Below, piece by piece: positions 9,618-18,668 of a stretch of DNA of 64,000 nucleotides. The notes under the pieces are model-generated. The model had not been told where the DNA came from and ran no database searches. It saw nothing but the letters and a program-made list of their open reading frames with translations. The position numbers and the translations under genes were made by a program. The number at the start of each line of letters is the position of its first letter. Position 1 is the stretch's first letter. The stretch comes from Flavobacterium nackdongense (GTDB taxonomy: Bacteria > Bacteroidota > Bacteroidia > Flavobacteriales > Flavobacteriaceae): positions 372,001-436,000 of the forward strand of contig NZ_CP037933.1 of the NCBI RefSeq assembly GCF_004355225.1. The letters run 5' to 3'.

Positions 9618-10346
9618 ATGAAAATAATTTTGAAATTACTGCTCATTTCGATTCTTTTTGCTTCGTGCAAAACACAAAATATATACGAGAGCAAAACAGC
9701 AACCAATGATCAATCTACTTTTATGTATGATGCCAGTTATCAATATAAAATCAGAAAAGATGATAAAATTTCCATCTCAGTTTGGGGTGAAGACAATTTG
9801 AGTGTAGGCTCGACTTATGGTATTTACAATTCCAATGAGGTCTATGGAAAATGGCTGATGGTAGATGCTTATGGGAATATAGAAGTTCCTAAAATAGGTA
9901 CAAAAAATGTCTTAAATAAGACGGTTCCTGAACTAAAAGAGGAAATTAAAATGGATCTAAAAAAATGGTTGGTAAATCCAATTCTTGATATTAAAGTACT
10001 CAATAAAGAAATTACTGTTCTCGGAGAAGTAAAGTCGCCAAATGCTATTAAAGTAGATACTGACAATGTAACTCTTTTGCAAATCATAAGCAAAGCGGGT
10101 GGTATTGATTCCTATGCCAATCTCAAATGCGTTAAAATCTTAAGACAAGAAGGTGAAAATGTTAGGGTTACCAATCTAGACTTGACTACAGATGCTGATA
10201 TTTTGAACACCAATGTTATCCTTCATCCGGGCGATGTAGTAATTGTACCGTCAAAAAAGAACAAAGAATTTGATAAAAGAATTTCAGTAATAATTCCTTT
10301 TACAACAGCTATTACTGCTGCTTCGATTGTAATTGGATTATTCTAA
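9618..10346 (+). CDS. Polysaccharide export lipoprotein (Wza-like)
   Basis: A 242-aa protein with a lipoprotein signal peptide whose lipobox is LFASC (Cys about residue 17). It carries a poly_export domain (YKIRKDDKISISVWGEDNL) and SLBB-like segments (ITVLGEVKSPNAIKV; GGIDSYANLKCVKILR). A hydrophobic C-terminal helix (about 223-242, IPFTTAITAASIVIGLF) fits the outer-membrane-spanning helix of Wza-type proteins. It should form the outer-membrane channel for capsule or exopolysaccharide. It is followed after 12 bases by the Wzc-like partner, the usual pairing of export channel and inner-membrane co-polymerase. Confidence 0.93.
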   Translation: MKIILKLLLISILFASCKTQNIYESKTATNDQSTFMYDASYQYKIRKDDKISISVWGEDNLSVGSTYGIYNSNEVYGKWLMVDAYGNIEVPKIGTKNVLNKTVPELKEEIKMDLKKWLVNPILDIKVLNKEITVLGEVKSPNAIKVDTDNVTLLQIISKAGGIDSYANLKCVKILRQEGENVRVTNLDLTTDADILNTNVILHPGDVVIVPSKKNKEFDKRISVIIPFTTAITAASIVIGLF

Positions 10347-10358
10347 ATAAGTAACGAT

Positions 10359-12518
10359 ATGAATGATAATCTTAGAATACTCAAACCCCTTTTTAGAGGA
10401 TTTCCAATCATTATTCTAGTAATGGTTTTGGCGGTTTTGTCAGCAAAAAAATATCTGAGTTATGTGACTCCAATGTATGAAAGCACAGCAAAACTAAAAT
10501 TGGCCGATACCGAAGAAGGTGTTCCTAGCGCTAATCTGTTCAAAGATCTAGATGTTTTTGCAACCGCCAATAAAATAGCGACTGAAATAGAGGTTTTAAA
10601 ATCCTCCAAATTGATGGAAAAAACCATTGCCGAATTGCCTTTCGACAAAGAAATTTATAGAAAAGGGGATATTCGTACAGTTGAATTATTCGGAAATTCT
10701 CCCATTACTATTGAAGGCACTTTTCAAACCGAAAAAGCATTAGACAAACGCTATGGTTTGAATGTGATTTCGAAAAAGGAATACCAATTTTTTTATCCAG
10801 ATGCTAAAAAAGGAATTCAAGCCATATTCGGAAAACCTTTAAAAATAGAAGGAGGAACACTTTTGGTCAGTTTAAACGAACCCTATATTCAATCCAAAAA
10901 TGATGCTAAAATTATTGATAGTTATGAAATTGAGTTCCTAAGTACTCAAAAATTACTAGGCAAAATCAATAAAGATCTTGATATTGTTCCGGTCGATAAA
11001 GATGTTCCTGTTATTCGAATCAATTTAAAAAGTAATGTACCCGAAAAAGCAGCCCTTTTTGTAAACAAATTGGCCGAGATGTACATAAAGGATTATATCG
11101 AAAGCAAATTTAAAGCAGCAAACACCACTGTTGATTTTTTAAAAGAAGAGATAAACTCTTCCAATAAAAAATTGTCGGCCTCTGAAAATAATATTCAAAA
11201 TTTTAGAGATAAGAAAAATATTGTCAACATCCGACAAGAAACCGAAACCGATCTGCGCAAGATTTCTCAGCTCAAAATTGAGCAAACCAACATAAAAATG
11301 AATCTTGAAGCCATCAAAGAGTTGAATAAATACATCGCTTCGGGTAAAAAAAACTATTTGGATTTGGCTCCAAATTTCGAAGCATTTACCGATTTGCTTT
11401 CGACTGAAATGGTTAAAAATATGAAGAAATTACAAGCCGATAAAAAAGATTTGCTGCTTACCTATACACCCGAAGACGAAAAAGTAAAAATCATCGATGC
11501 CAAGCTCAAAGACTTAATCGACTACCAAGTAGAAAGTATTAAAAACACCGAAAAGAATTTGCAAATAAAATACAATGGGCTTTCGAATGATATTGCAGAA
11601 TCTGAAAAAGCATTTGTAGGTTTACCCGAAAAAGAAAAAGAATTAACGATTCTTAACAGAGAATTTAGCCTCTATGAAACGAATTATAACTTTTTGAACT
11701 CTAAAAGAATTGACGCAGAAATAGCCCGATCAGCTAAAATTGCTTTTCATAAAATAATCACCCCAGCCGATGTGTCACAAACACCAGTTTCACCCATTCG
11801 TTCCATAATAATTGTTGTGGCTGCCATTTTGGGAATGTTCGGGTCTATTCTTATTATTTATTTGGTGCATTTTGGTAAAGCAAAAGTAAATGATGAGTTT
11901 ACCATCGAGAAAAATAGCACCATTCCTATAGCTTTATCGACACCGTTTATCAAACAAAATGAAAATATAAAAGAAAATTTTCTAAAAGAAGCGATTCAAA
12001 TGGAATTGAAAGGTATGTTACAAGAGCAAAGCATTCTAGTAATTAGTTCCTATGACCAAGCCAAAGATCATTTATTTCATTCTAAAAATTTGGTCGAAGG
12101 GTTCATAAATCAAGGCAGAAAAGTTTTGGTTATTGATGCCACAGGACAATTAGAGGGCGGATTTGATGCTCAGGATTATCTTAACTTTTCTAATCCAAAA
12201 TACTTGAGTTATACCCAATCTGTATTTCAAAATGAAATTCAGCAGAAAATGGAGAATTATGAATTGTGTGTCCTACACAATCAATCCATCAAAGAGGACA
12301 AATTGGCTTTGCTTTTTATGAGTTTGGCAACCCAAAATTTAATTGTTTTAGATAGTCGAAAAACGGCCGAAAAAACAATAATCAAAATGGAATTGTTGAA
12401 AGATGAATTTAAATTACCTAATGTTTGGTTTGTGCTCAATAGAGCAGGTTACAACCCTAATGTATTGGTCGAAATCAAAAAAATATGGAATAAATACACT
12501 AAAAAATCAAGTTGTTAG
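10359..12518 (+). CDS. Wzc/GumC-like chain-length protein, degenerate kinase domain
   Basis: A 719-aa polysaccharide co-polymerase. It has an N-terminal membrane helix (about 12-30), a Wzz domain (ESTAKLKLAD), a long periplasmic coiled coil (about 250-440), a Pro-containing second membrane helix (SPIRSIIIVVAAILG) and a C-terminal cytoplasmic ATPase-fold domain. That domain corresponds to the BY-kinase of Wzc but looks dead: the Walker A position reads SSYDQAKDH (about 563-571) with no GKS/T, the A' motif is weakened (VLVIDATGQ), and there is no Tyr-rich tail (the protein ends NKYTKKSSC). It therefore probably sets chain length and couples to the export channel without tyrosine autophosphorylation. 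It lies between the Wza-like and flippase genes. Confidence 0.9.
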   Translation: MNDNLRILKPLFRGFPIIILVMVLAVLSAKKYLSYVTPMYESTAKLKLADTEEGVPSANLFKDLDVFATANKIATEIEVLKSSKLMEKTIAELPFDKEIYRKGDIRTVELFGNSPITIEGTFQTEKALDKRYGLNVISKKEYQFFYPDAKKGIQAIFGKPLKIEGGTLLVSLNEPYIQSKNDAKIIDSYEIEFLSTQKLLGKINKDLDIVPVDKDVPVIRINLKSNVPEKAALFVNKLAEMYIKDYIESKFKAANTTVDFLKEEINSSNKKLSASENNIQNFRDKKNIVNIRQETETDLRKISQLKIEQTNIKMNLEAIKELNKYIASGKKNYLDLAPNFEAFTDLLSTEMVKNMKKLQADKKDLLLTYTPEDEKVKIIDAKLKDLIDYQVESIKNTEKNLQIKYNGLSNDIAESEKAFVGLPEKEKELTILNREFSLYETNYNFLNSKRIDAEIARSAKIAFHKIITPADVSQTPVSPIRSIIIVVAAILGMFGSILIIYLVHFGKAKVNDEFTIEKNSTIPIALSTPFIKQNENIKENFLKEAIQMELKGMLQEQSILVISSYDQAKDHLFHSKNLVEGFINQGRKVLVIDATGQLEGGFDAQDYLNFSNPKYLSYTQSVFQNEIQQKMENYELCVLHNQSIKEDKLALLFMSLATQNLIVLDSRKTAEKTIIKMELLKDEFKLPNVWFVLNRAGYNPNVLVEIKKIWNKYTKKSSC

Positions 12519-13754
12519 ATGATGAATTCTATTAAAAAAATACTGTTTTCACCCTCTGTTTTGGTCTTTTTTGACCAAGCGCTATTTAGTGGAACAAATT
12601 TTTTGCTAACTCTTTTTTTGGCCCAAAAACTAGACATCAAAAGCTTTGGAATATTTTCTAGTATTGTTCTCTTTACGTACTTAGGTATGAGTATTACTAA
12701 TGCTTTAATCATTCAACCTTTTCAGGTCTCGATTGGGAAAGTTTTGCAAAAAAAAGAGTACTACATGTTTTTATTCTTAGGACAAATGGCTCTGATGTTT
12801 GTTTTGATTCTATTGGTCAAATTAATTGCATTTTTTATACCCATTTCTATAGATTATAATCAACTAACCAACGCATTCTTGTATTTTACAGTGGGTTACC
12901 TTGTGCAAGATTTTTTTAGAAAATTGCTCTTGGGAATTGGTCAAATTCTTATGGTAATCATCATTGATATTATGTTTTTGCTGTTAGTTGTACTATTCTT
13001 TTATTTTATAAAAAATGATATCTCATTGACAAACACATTATGGATCATTGGGATTTCAAATATAATCTCATCACTTCCGGGTTTGTTTTTTATTGTCAAA
13101 AATTACCAAAAACCAGTTTCGTGGAAAGGCTTTGCTCAAAGCCATATTCTTCAGGGAAAATGGTTGATCAGTACTGCGGTATTACAATGGTCCTCCAACA
13201 ATTTCTTTGTTTTAGTTTCCGGAATATACTTGGGAATTGAGGCATTAGGAGCCCTTCGTTTGGTGCAATCTTTTTTTGGAGTAATCAATATCTGTTTGGC
13301 TACTGTAGAGAATTATTTTTTACCAAAAGTGGCGCTACTATTTAATGAAAATGCTACCAAGGCTAAAAAGTATTTGATGGAAATAACGGTGTATGGAGCA
13401 ACCTTTTTCGGAATTTTCCTTTCGATTTTGTTCCTTTTTTCCACAGAAATTATTGTGCTGGCTGGAGGGGAGCAATACCAAAACTACGCTTATGTTGTCA
13501 AGATAATTTCAATTTTGTACTTCTTTATATTTCTAAGTTATCCTGTAAGAATAGCGGTAAGAGTAATGGTGCTAAACAAAATTTTCTTTATTGGATACCT
13601 ACTTTCATTTGCGTTTTCTATCCTTTCTTTTCACTTCCTGTTGAAATATTCCGGCCTTTACGGAGCAGTTTCGGGACTTATTATCAATCAAATAATCATG
13701 ATTTTGTATTGGCAAAGTCAACTTAAAAAAAATCAATTTTTATTATGGAAATAA
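12519..13754 (+). CDS. Polysaccharide flippase (Wzx-like)
   Basis: A 411-aa, very hydrophobic protein with about 12 predicted membrane segments, of MATE/MOP-superfamily type, as in the Wzx and PST families. The N-terminus (FFDQALFSGTNFLLTLFLAQKLDI) is typical of these transporters. It should flip lipid-linked repeat units across the inner membrane. It starts directly after the chain-length gene and its last 10 bases overlap the next glycosyltransferase gene, so it is translationally linked within the operon. An ATG one codon later is an equally possible start. Confidence 0.9.
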   Translation: MMNSIKKILFSPSVLVFFDQALFSGTNFLLTLFLAQKLDIKSFGIFSSIVLFTYLGMSITNALIIQPFQVSIGKVLQKKEYYMFLFLGQMALMFVLILLVKLIAFFIPISIDYNQLTNAFLYFTVGYLVQDFFRKLLLGIGQILMVIIIDIMFLLLVVLFFYFIKNDISLTNTLWIIGISNIISSLPGLFFIVKNYQKPVSWKGFAQSHILQGKWLISTAVLQWSSNNFFVLVSGIYLGIEALGALRLVQSFFGVINICLATVENYFLPKVALLFNENATKAKKYLMEITVYGATFFGIFLSILFLFSTEIIVLAGGEQYQNYAYVVKIISILYFFIFLSYPVRIAVRVMVLNKIFFIGYLLSFAFSILSFHFLLKYSGLYGAVSGLIINQIIMILYWQSQLKKNQFLLWK

Positions 13755-14860
13755 TTCATATAGTTCTCGGAAAAGCCAATCCTGAAAGAATGAATGGCGT
13801 AAATAAAGTAGTCTTTCAATTGGTTACGAAACAGGTTCATTTTGGCAAAAAAGCCGCCGTTTGGGGCATAACTAACGATCAAGAAGATAATTATGGGGAA
13901 CGCAATTTTGAAACCCAATTGTTTTTGAAACAGCGCAATCCTTTTGCTATTTCTGAAGAACTAAAATTAGCTATTATCGATAAAAAAGACAAAGCTGTTT
14001 TTCACCTACACGGTGGTTGGATTCCCGTTTTTTATTCCTTGTCAAAATTGATGCATCAACACCAAATTAGTTTTGTTTTAACGCCTCACGGTGCTTACAA
14101 CACCATTGCAATGCAGCGTAGCTCTTGGATTAAGAAATTCTATTTCTCGCTTTTTGAGAAAAAATTACTCAGTAGAACTTCAAAAATTCATTGCATTGGC
14201 AAAAGTGAAGTGAATGGATTAAAGAAGATTTTCGATAACAAAAAAGCAATTTTATTGCCTTATGGATATGAAAATGATAAAACAATAACCATCGAAAATA
14301 CGGCTAATCCAAGTATCGTTTTTGGCTTTATTGGGCGATTGGATATTTATACCAAAGGTCTTGACACATTGCTAAAAGCATTTGCAAGTTTCAAAAAAAT
14401 CCAACCCGAAGCGCGGCTCTGGATCGTAGGGGACAGCAAGGAAAAAGTCATTTTAGAACAACAAATTAAATCAAAATCACTAGAGAAAAACATTATACTT
14501 TTGGGAAGTAAATATGCTGCCGAAAAAGAAGAAATACTTCAAAAAATAGATGTCTTTGTTCATCCCTCAAGAAACGAAGGACTACCATTATCGGTTATTG
14601 AAGCAGCTAGCTTCGGAAAACCTTGTATTGTTACCGATGCTACTAATATTGGTACGCAAATAGTCAATAGCAAGGCCGGTATTACGATTTATTCTCAGAG
14701 TAGTTCCCAACTTGATGACGCGATGCAAAAAATGTATTCGATTTGGGAAAATCCAGCGGCATTCAAAAAAATGCAAGAAAATGCAATCCAAATGGTAGAA
14801 CAAAATTACAATTGGAAAAAATTGATTGCACAGTTTAACACCGATTTATACACTATCTAA
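13745..14860 (+). CDS. Glycosyltransferase family 4
   Basis: A 371-aa GT-B fold enzyme. The donor-binding C-terminal half has FGFIGRLDIYTKGLDTLLKAF and the E-x7-E motif in SRNEGLPLSVIEAASFGKP, characteristic of retaining GT4 transferases. The N-terminal acceptor half contains FHLHGGWIP and TPHGAYN. It overlaps the flippase gene by 10 bases and its stop codon shares one base with the start of the polymerase gene, showing tight coupling. The sugar transferred cannot be told from sequence. Confidence 0.92.
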   Translation: MEIIHIVLGKANPERMNGVNKVVFQLVTKQVHFGKKAAVWGITNDQEDNYGERNFETQLFLKQRNPFAISEELKLAIIDKKDKAVFHLHGGWIPVFYSLSKLMHQHQISFVLTPHGAYNTIAMQRSSWIKKFYFSLFEKKLLSRTSKIHCIGKSEVNGLKKIFDNKKAILLPYGYENDKTITIENTANPSIVFGFIGRLDIYTKGLDTLLKAFASFKKIQPEARLWIVGDSKEKVILEQQIKSKSLEKNIILLGSKYAAEKEEILQKIDVFVHPSRNEGLPLSVIEAASFGKPCIVTDATNIGTQIVNSKAGITIYSQSSSQLDDAMQKMYSIWENPAAFKKMQENAIQMVEQNYNWKKLIAQFNTDLYTI

Positions 14861-16149
14861 TGAATTCAACGACGACTAATCACGATGCTTTTTTAAAAAA
14901 AATAGACAATTATCTGTTTATTATTTTACTATTGATGGTGGCCTGTTTTTTTACTTGGAGTGAAAATATCAACATCACACGAGCCATCAAAGTAGTGGGC
15001 AGATTGGGCTTGATGCTTTCTTCGATTGGTATTTATTTCAAAATTATTCGGTATGGCGCCGCCAATACCATGAGCTATAAAAACATATTTTCGCCTTTGT
15101 TTTACTTGGCTTATATGGGTTTGGGATTCATCTCATTTACCTGGAGCACGAATCCAGGATTCAGTATTTTGCAATGGTTTATGACATTTCAAAGTTTAGT
15201 TTTTGCCTATTTTTTTATCAAAAGCATCAAAGTTTTAGATAGTTTTTTTGAAGGTCACCACATCCGATTGTATCATTTATTGGGCAATTCGGTTTTTGTG
15301 CTGCAATTGGTATTTGTCGTTGGAATGTGGATTGATCCCGACACTTTTTTCCGGCTGACAAATGGGGGAGAAGAAGCCCGCTTGGGAGGCGTGATGATGA
15401 ACCCCAATGAACTCGGAATGCTTGCAGGAGTGGGCGTAGCTTGCCTAATTTTTGATTTATACAGAAAGCAAAACAAAATTTGGACCGTAATCAAAATCTT
15501 GGTTATTTTTTACGCCTTGTTTATGACGGGTTCCCGATCTTCCTTGATTGGTGTTTTGATAATTATCTTTTTCCATATTAACCAAACCAAAAAACAAGGT
15601 TTGAAAATGGCTATTATCGGTGGCGTTTTGTTGGTCATTCCGTTTGCTATAAACCAAATCATTCTCAAAGGTGGCGATAAAGAGCGAATGGAAGAAATAT
15701 TGACTTTGACCGGAAGATTGCCTTTTTGGCAAGCCCTGATCACCGAAGGATTGCCACGAGAACCCTTACTAGGTTTTGGATATATGCGAATAGATTACAA
15801 AGAATTTTTTCAAAGTGTGCATACCTATCCTGGTAAAATGACTCACAATACGTTTATGCAAGTGCTTATGAATTTGGGCTTTATCGGATTGTGTACCGCT
15901 ATTTTTCAAATGTTTTTTACTTTCCACGCCTTTTTCTCAGAAAACAAGGAAACCCGCTTAATGTTGATCGGAATCCTCATACCAGTTTTGATTAACTCGT
16001 TTACTGAATTTGGTATTTTTGGGGAAAGCAATTATGGAATTTTGTTCTATCAAATGATTATTTTCTCGGTTTCATTTAAGAATAATGCCCATTTAACATC
16101 GGTACAAAAACTACATTTAAGGAAAAGAAGACCAGAACTCTTGGTATAA
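14860..16149 (+). CDS. O-antigen ligase/polymerase-like membrane protein (Wzy-like)
   Basis: A 429-aa protein with about 10-12 membrane segments and the Wzy_C/O-antigen ligase signature: an Arg-containing loop EEARLGGVMMNPNELGMLAGV, a second Arg motif MTGSRSSLIGV, and a large periplasmic loop with HTYPGKMTHNTFMQVLMNLG. It should polymerise undecaprenyl-linked repeat units, or ligate the finished chain to an acceptor. With the Wzx-like and Wzc-like proteins it completes a Wzx/Wzy-type pathway. It is the last gene of the first exopolysaccharide unit; a 137-base gap with a predicted sigma-54 control region follows. Confidence 0.88.
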   Translation: MNSTTTNHDAFLKKIDNYLFIILLLMVACFFTWSENINITRAIKVVGRLGLMLSSIGIYFKIIRYGAANTMSYKNIFSPLFYLAYMGLGFISFTWSTNPGFSILQWFMTFQSLVFAYFFIKSIKVLDSFFEGHHIRLYHLLGNSVFVLQLVFVVGMWIDPDTFFRLTNGGEEARLGGVMMNPNELGMLAGVGVACLIFDLYRKQNKIWTVIKILVIFYALFMTGSRSSLIGVLIIIFFHINQTKKQGLKMAIIGGVLLVIPFAINQIILKGGDKERMEEILTLTGRLPFWQALITEGLPREPLLGFGYMRIDYKEFFQSVHTYPGKMTHNTFMQVLMNLGFIGLCTAIFQMFFTFHAFFSENKETRLMLIGILIPVLINSFTEFGIFGESNYGILFYQMIIFSVSFKNNAHLTSVQKLHLRKRRPELLV

Positions 16150-16154
16150 AACCG

Positions 16155-16187
16155 TTCCAAAATTTAGTATTATTCCAAAATTTGGAA
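16155..16187. promoter_or_regulatory. Putative activator-binding palindromes (site 2)
   Basis: A perfect palindrome TTCCAAAATTTGGAA (16173-16187) is preceded 18 bases upstream by a partial copy, TTCCAAAATTTAG (16155-16167). The palindrome centre is about 64 bp upstream of the GG of the -24-like element at 16241, the same geometry as at sites 1 and 3. Confidence 0.7.
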
Positions 16188-16240
16188 ATAATTTCAATCA
16201 AATAAAAATGTAACTACTTGATAATCAGTATAATTTAAAG

Positions 16241-16254
16241 TTTGGCACGATTCT
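16241..16254 (+). promoter_or_regulatory. Sigma-54-like promoter, unit 2 (weak -12)
   Basis: TTTGGCACG is an excellent -24 element. The -12 region (TTCTGTA) lacks the GC at the canonical spacing, so the promoter may be weak or strongly activator-dependent. A CTTGATAAT block 27 bp upstream of the GG (16217-16225) also occurs 26 bp upstream of the GG of the first promoter (9086-9094). The next ATG is at 16287. Confidence 0.5.
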
Positions 16255-16286
16255 GTAAATAGGTTACGAAAATAAAACCTTTTACA

Positions 16287-18668
16287 ATGGAAAATATATT
16301 CGCCAAACTAGGCTACTCGGTTTCTTCAACACGAAATAATACAACAGATATTGTTTTGGATATGCTTTTTATAAAAAATCCCGATGGTTCGCCAAGATGG
16401 ATTTGGAATGCCAATTGTGACACTCCTTTGTTTCTAAAATTCTATAACATTGGAAGTTCTAGAGCTTGGTGGTTTGCAACAGCAATAAAAATGGTCTTCA
16501 TTTTCAGATTACAAAAAATCGTCTTCAGTAAAAAATCAGTTTACGCCACAAAAAATGACCATACTATTTTAGATTCCAATACGGATTGGGCATTATTCAC
16601 AGGAACCATTGGTCCAAATAATAAAGCCATCCTTTACACAAATTTCTCTTTTTACAAAATTGCAACAACTCCAAGTGCGGTAGAATTAATCAACCGGGAA
16701 CACGCGATCTTAGCAAGAATAAACGGTTTTTATGATGGATTTATTAGTCCGAAATCTTTCAAAATTTCGTCTGAAATTATTCAATTATCGGATGTTTCAG
16801 AGAATGGAACAAGATCCAAATCCAGCACTTCAAGTCATTTGAATGCCTTACTTGCTATGCGTTCAATTGAATCGAAAACAGTAAAACTTGGCCAATGGAG
16901 CTTATTCAAAAATTTGAAAAATGAATTTAATAGCATTGATGATAGCCGAATTCCTTCTAATATGCTTCGAAAAATCAATACCCTGATTGAGAATATTTCT
17001 GAAAATGAAAAAGTGGATGTTACACTGTCACAAGGCGATTTTACCCAATGGAATATGTACATAAGAAATGGAAAAATCGCTTTGTACGACTGGGAATTGG
17101 CGAGTTTTGAAAAGCCAAAGGGATTCGACTATTTCCATTTTATCATCCAACAAGGCGTTTTGGTACATCATAAATCTTGGAAAACCATTTACAAGGATAT
17201 TATTGTGGAATCTGAAGGCGACTTCCTGGAACAACTCTTTAACAATGATTTAAATGAATTAAAGAATTATCTAAAATGGTATGTAATTACCAATTGCATT
17301 CATTATCTAAAACTATATTCAGAGCAGCCGCAATGGCACATACAAGTAGATTGGCTTTTGAAAGTTTGGAACGAAGCCTTGAACGAATTTATGTTGGAAG
17401 AGAAATCTGCGAGAGAATTGGTTATAATGGATCTGTTCGATTTGTTGCAAAATCAAGAGTACGCCGCATTAAAATTCAACCATGGATTTCCAGAAAAATT
17501 AAGCATTAATTCGGATATTGATTTGGTTGTCGATAAAAAAACAAACCAGTTGCTGGTTTCTTATCTAAAAAATCATGCCTTAGTTTCTAAAATTAAGGAA
17601 AACAAAAAATCATTTATGAATGCTATTCAAGTATTTCTTAATGATGGAACTTCATTATCATTGGATTTGATCTGGCAATTAAAGGTTAAAAACCTTGAAA
17701 TTCTGGATGCAAAGCAGATCATTGCTTCCAATATTGTAAACAAATATGGTGTAAAAAATGCCTCTTCCATCAATACTGCCCGATTTATCGCACTGTTTTA
17801 TACGCTAAACAATTCCGCAATTCCTAGTAAGTACTTGATTTATGAATTAGCCATTCAAAACTCGCAAGAATCCTTGGATTTAATCCTTCAAAATCATTTT
17901 GGAAACACTACAAATAAAAAGGAAAGCGTACTCAATTTCATAAATCAGAACCCGAAAAACAAAGGGATTTCAGTCCTTAAAAACACTATAAATTATTACA
18001 AAGACATTATGAGAAATAGCATTTTCAACAGAGGATTTATTATCACTTTCAGCGGAGTTGATGGTGCGGGAAAATCGACCGTAATTGAGAATATCGCTTT
18101 AAAAATCGAAAAACAACTCCGGAAACCCGTGGTGGTGCTACGGCACAGACCTTCTATTTTACCCATATTGAGTGTGTGGTCCAAAGGCAAAGAAAAAGCA
18201 CATCAGGATGTAATTGAAGGTTTGCCTAGACAAGGAAAAAACAAAAGTTCTTTGTCCTCGTTTATTCGCTTTACGTATTATTACTTTGATTATTTATTTG
18301 GGCAATTTGTGGTGTATTTCAAATACATCTTGAGAGGAAAAGTGGTAATTTATGATCGTTATTATTTTGATTTTATTAATGATAGCAAGAGAAGCAACAT
18401 TGTTTTGCCTAAAAAACTGACTTCTTTTTTCTATACATTCCTTTTGAAACCTGAATTTAATTTCTTCCTTTTTGCCGATGCCAACATCATTTTAAAAAGA
18501 AAAAAAGAACTAAGCAAAGCCACCATCGAAAAATTAACAGTGGATTATCATCGTCTATTTGCGTCGCTTCAATCCAAAAGTAATTCTTCTGTGTATCAGT
18601 CCATCAATAATATTCAACTTGAAGTAACCCTAAATAAAGTTTTGAAAACCATTTTACTTTTAAAATAA
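16287..18668 (+). CDS. Three-module protein: APH-like kinase, NTase-like, TMPK-like
   Basis: A 793-aa soluble protein; I know no named family for the whole. Module 1 (about 1-375) resembles choline/aminoglycoside kinases: catalytic loop QGDFTQWN (249-256, Asp251 and Asn256) and metal-binding Asp268 in YDWELASFE. Module 2 (about 390-540) resembles a minimal nucleotidyltransferase: SDIDLVVD (409-416) and a possible third acidic residue in LSLDLIW. Module 3 (about 575-793) resembles thymidylate kinase: P-loop FSGVDGAGKST (587-597) and DRYYFDF (690-696). Each keeps its main catalytic residues. It opens the second unit of the exopolysaccharide locus and shares one base with the acyltransferase gene. 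I infer a role in making or phosphorylating an activated sugar or glycerol-like precursor, or decorating the polymer. Confidence 0.8.
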   Translation: MENIFAKLGYSVSSTRNNTTDIVLDMLFIKNPDGSPRWIWNANCDTPLFLKFYNIGSSRAWWFATAIKMVFIFRLQKIVFSKKSVYATKNDHTILDSNTDWALFTGTIGPNNKAILYTNFSFYKIATTPSAVELINREHAILARINGFYDGFISPKSFKISSEIIQLSDVSENGTRSKSSTSSHLNALLAMRSIESKTVKLGQWSLFKNLKNEFNSIDDSRIPSNMLRKINTLIENISENEKVDVTLSQGDFTQWNMYIRNGKIALYDWELASFEKPKGFDYFHFIIQQGVLVHHKSWKTIYKDIIVESEGDFLEQLFNNDLNELKNYLKWYVITNCIHYLKLYSEQPQWHIQVDWLLKVWNEALNEFMLEEKSARELVIMDLFDLLQNQEYAALKFNHGFPEKLSINSDIDLVVDKKTNQLLVSYLKNHALVSKIKENKKSFMNAIQVFLNDGTSLSLDLIWQLKVKNLEILDAKQIIASNIVNKYGVKNASSINTARFIALFYTLNNSAIPSKYLIYELAIQNSQESLDLILQNHFGNTTNKKESVLNFINQNPKNKGISVLKNTINYYKDIMRNSIFNRGFIITFSGVDGAGKSTVIENIALKIEKQLRKPVVVLRHRPSILPILSVWSKGKEKAHQDVIEGLPRQGKNKSSLSSFIRFTYYYFDYLFGQFVVYFKYILRGKVVIYDRYYFDFINDSKRSNIVLPKKLTSFFYTFLLKPEFNFFLFADANIILKRKKELSKATIEKLTVDYHRLFASLQSKSNSSVYQSINNIQLEVTLNKVLKTILLLK

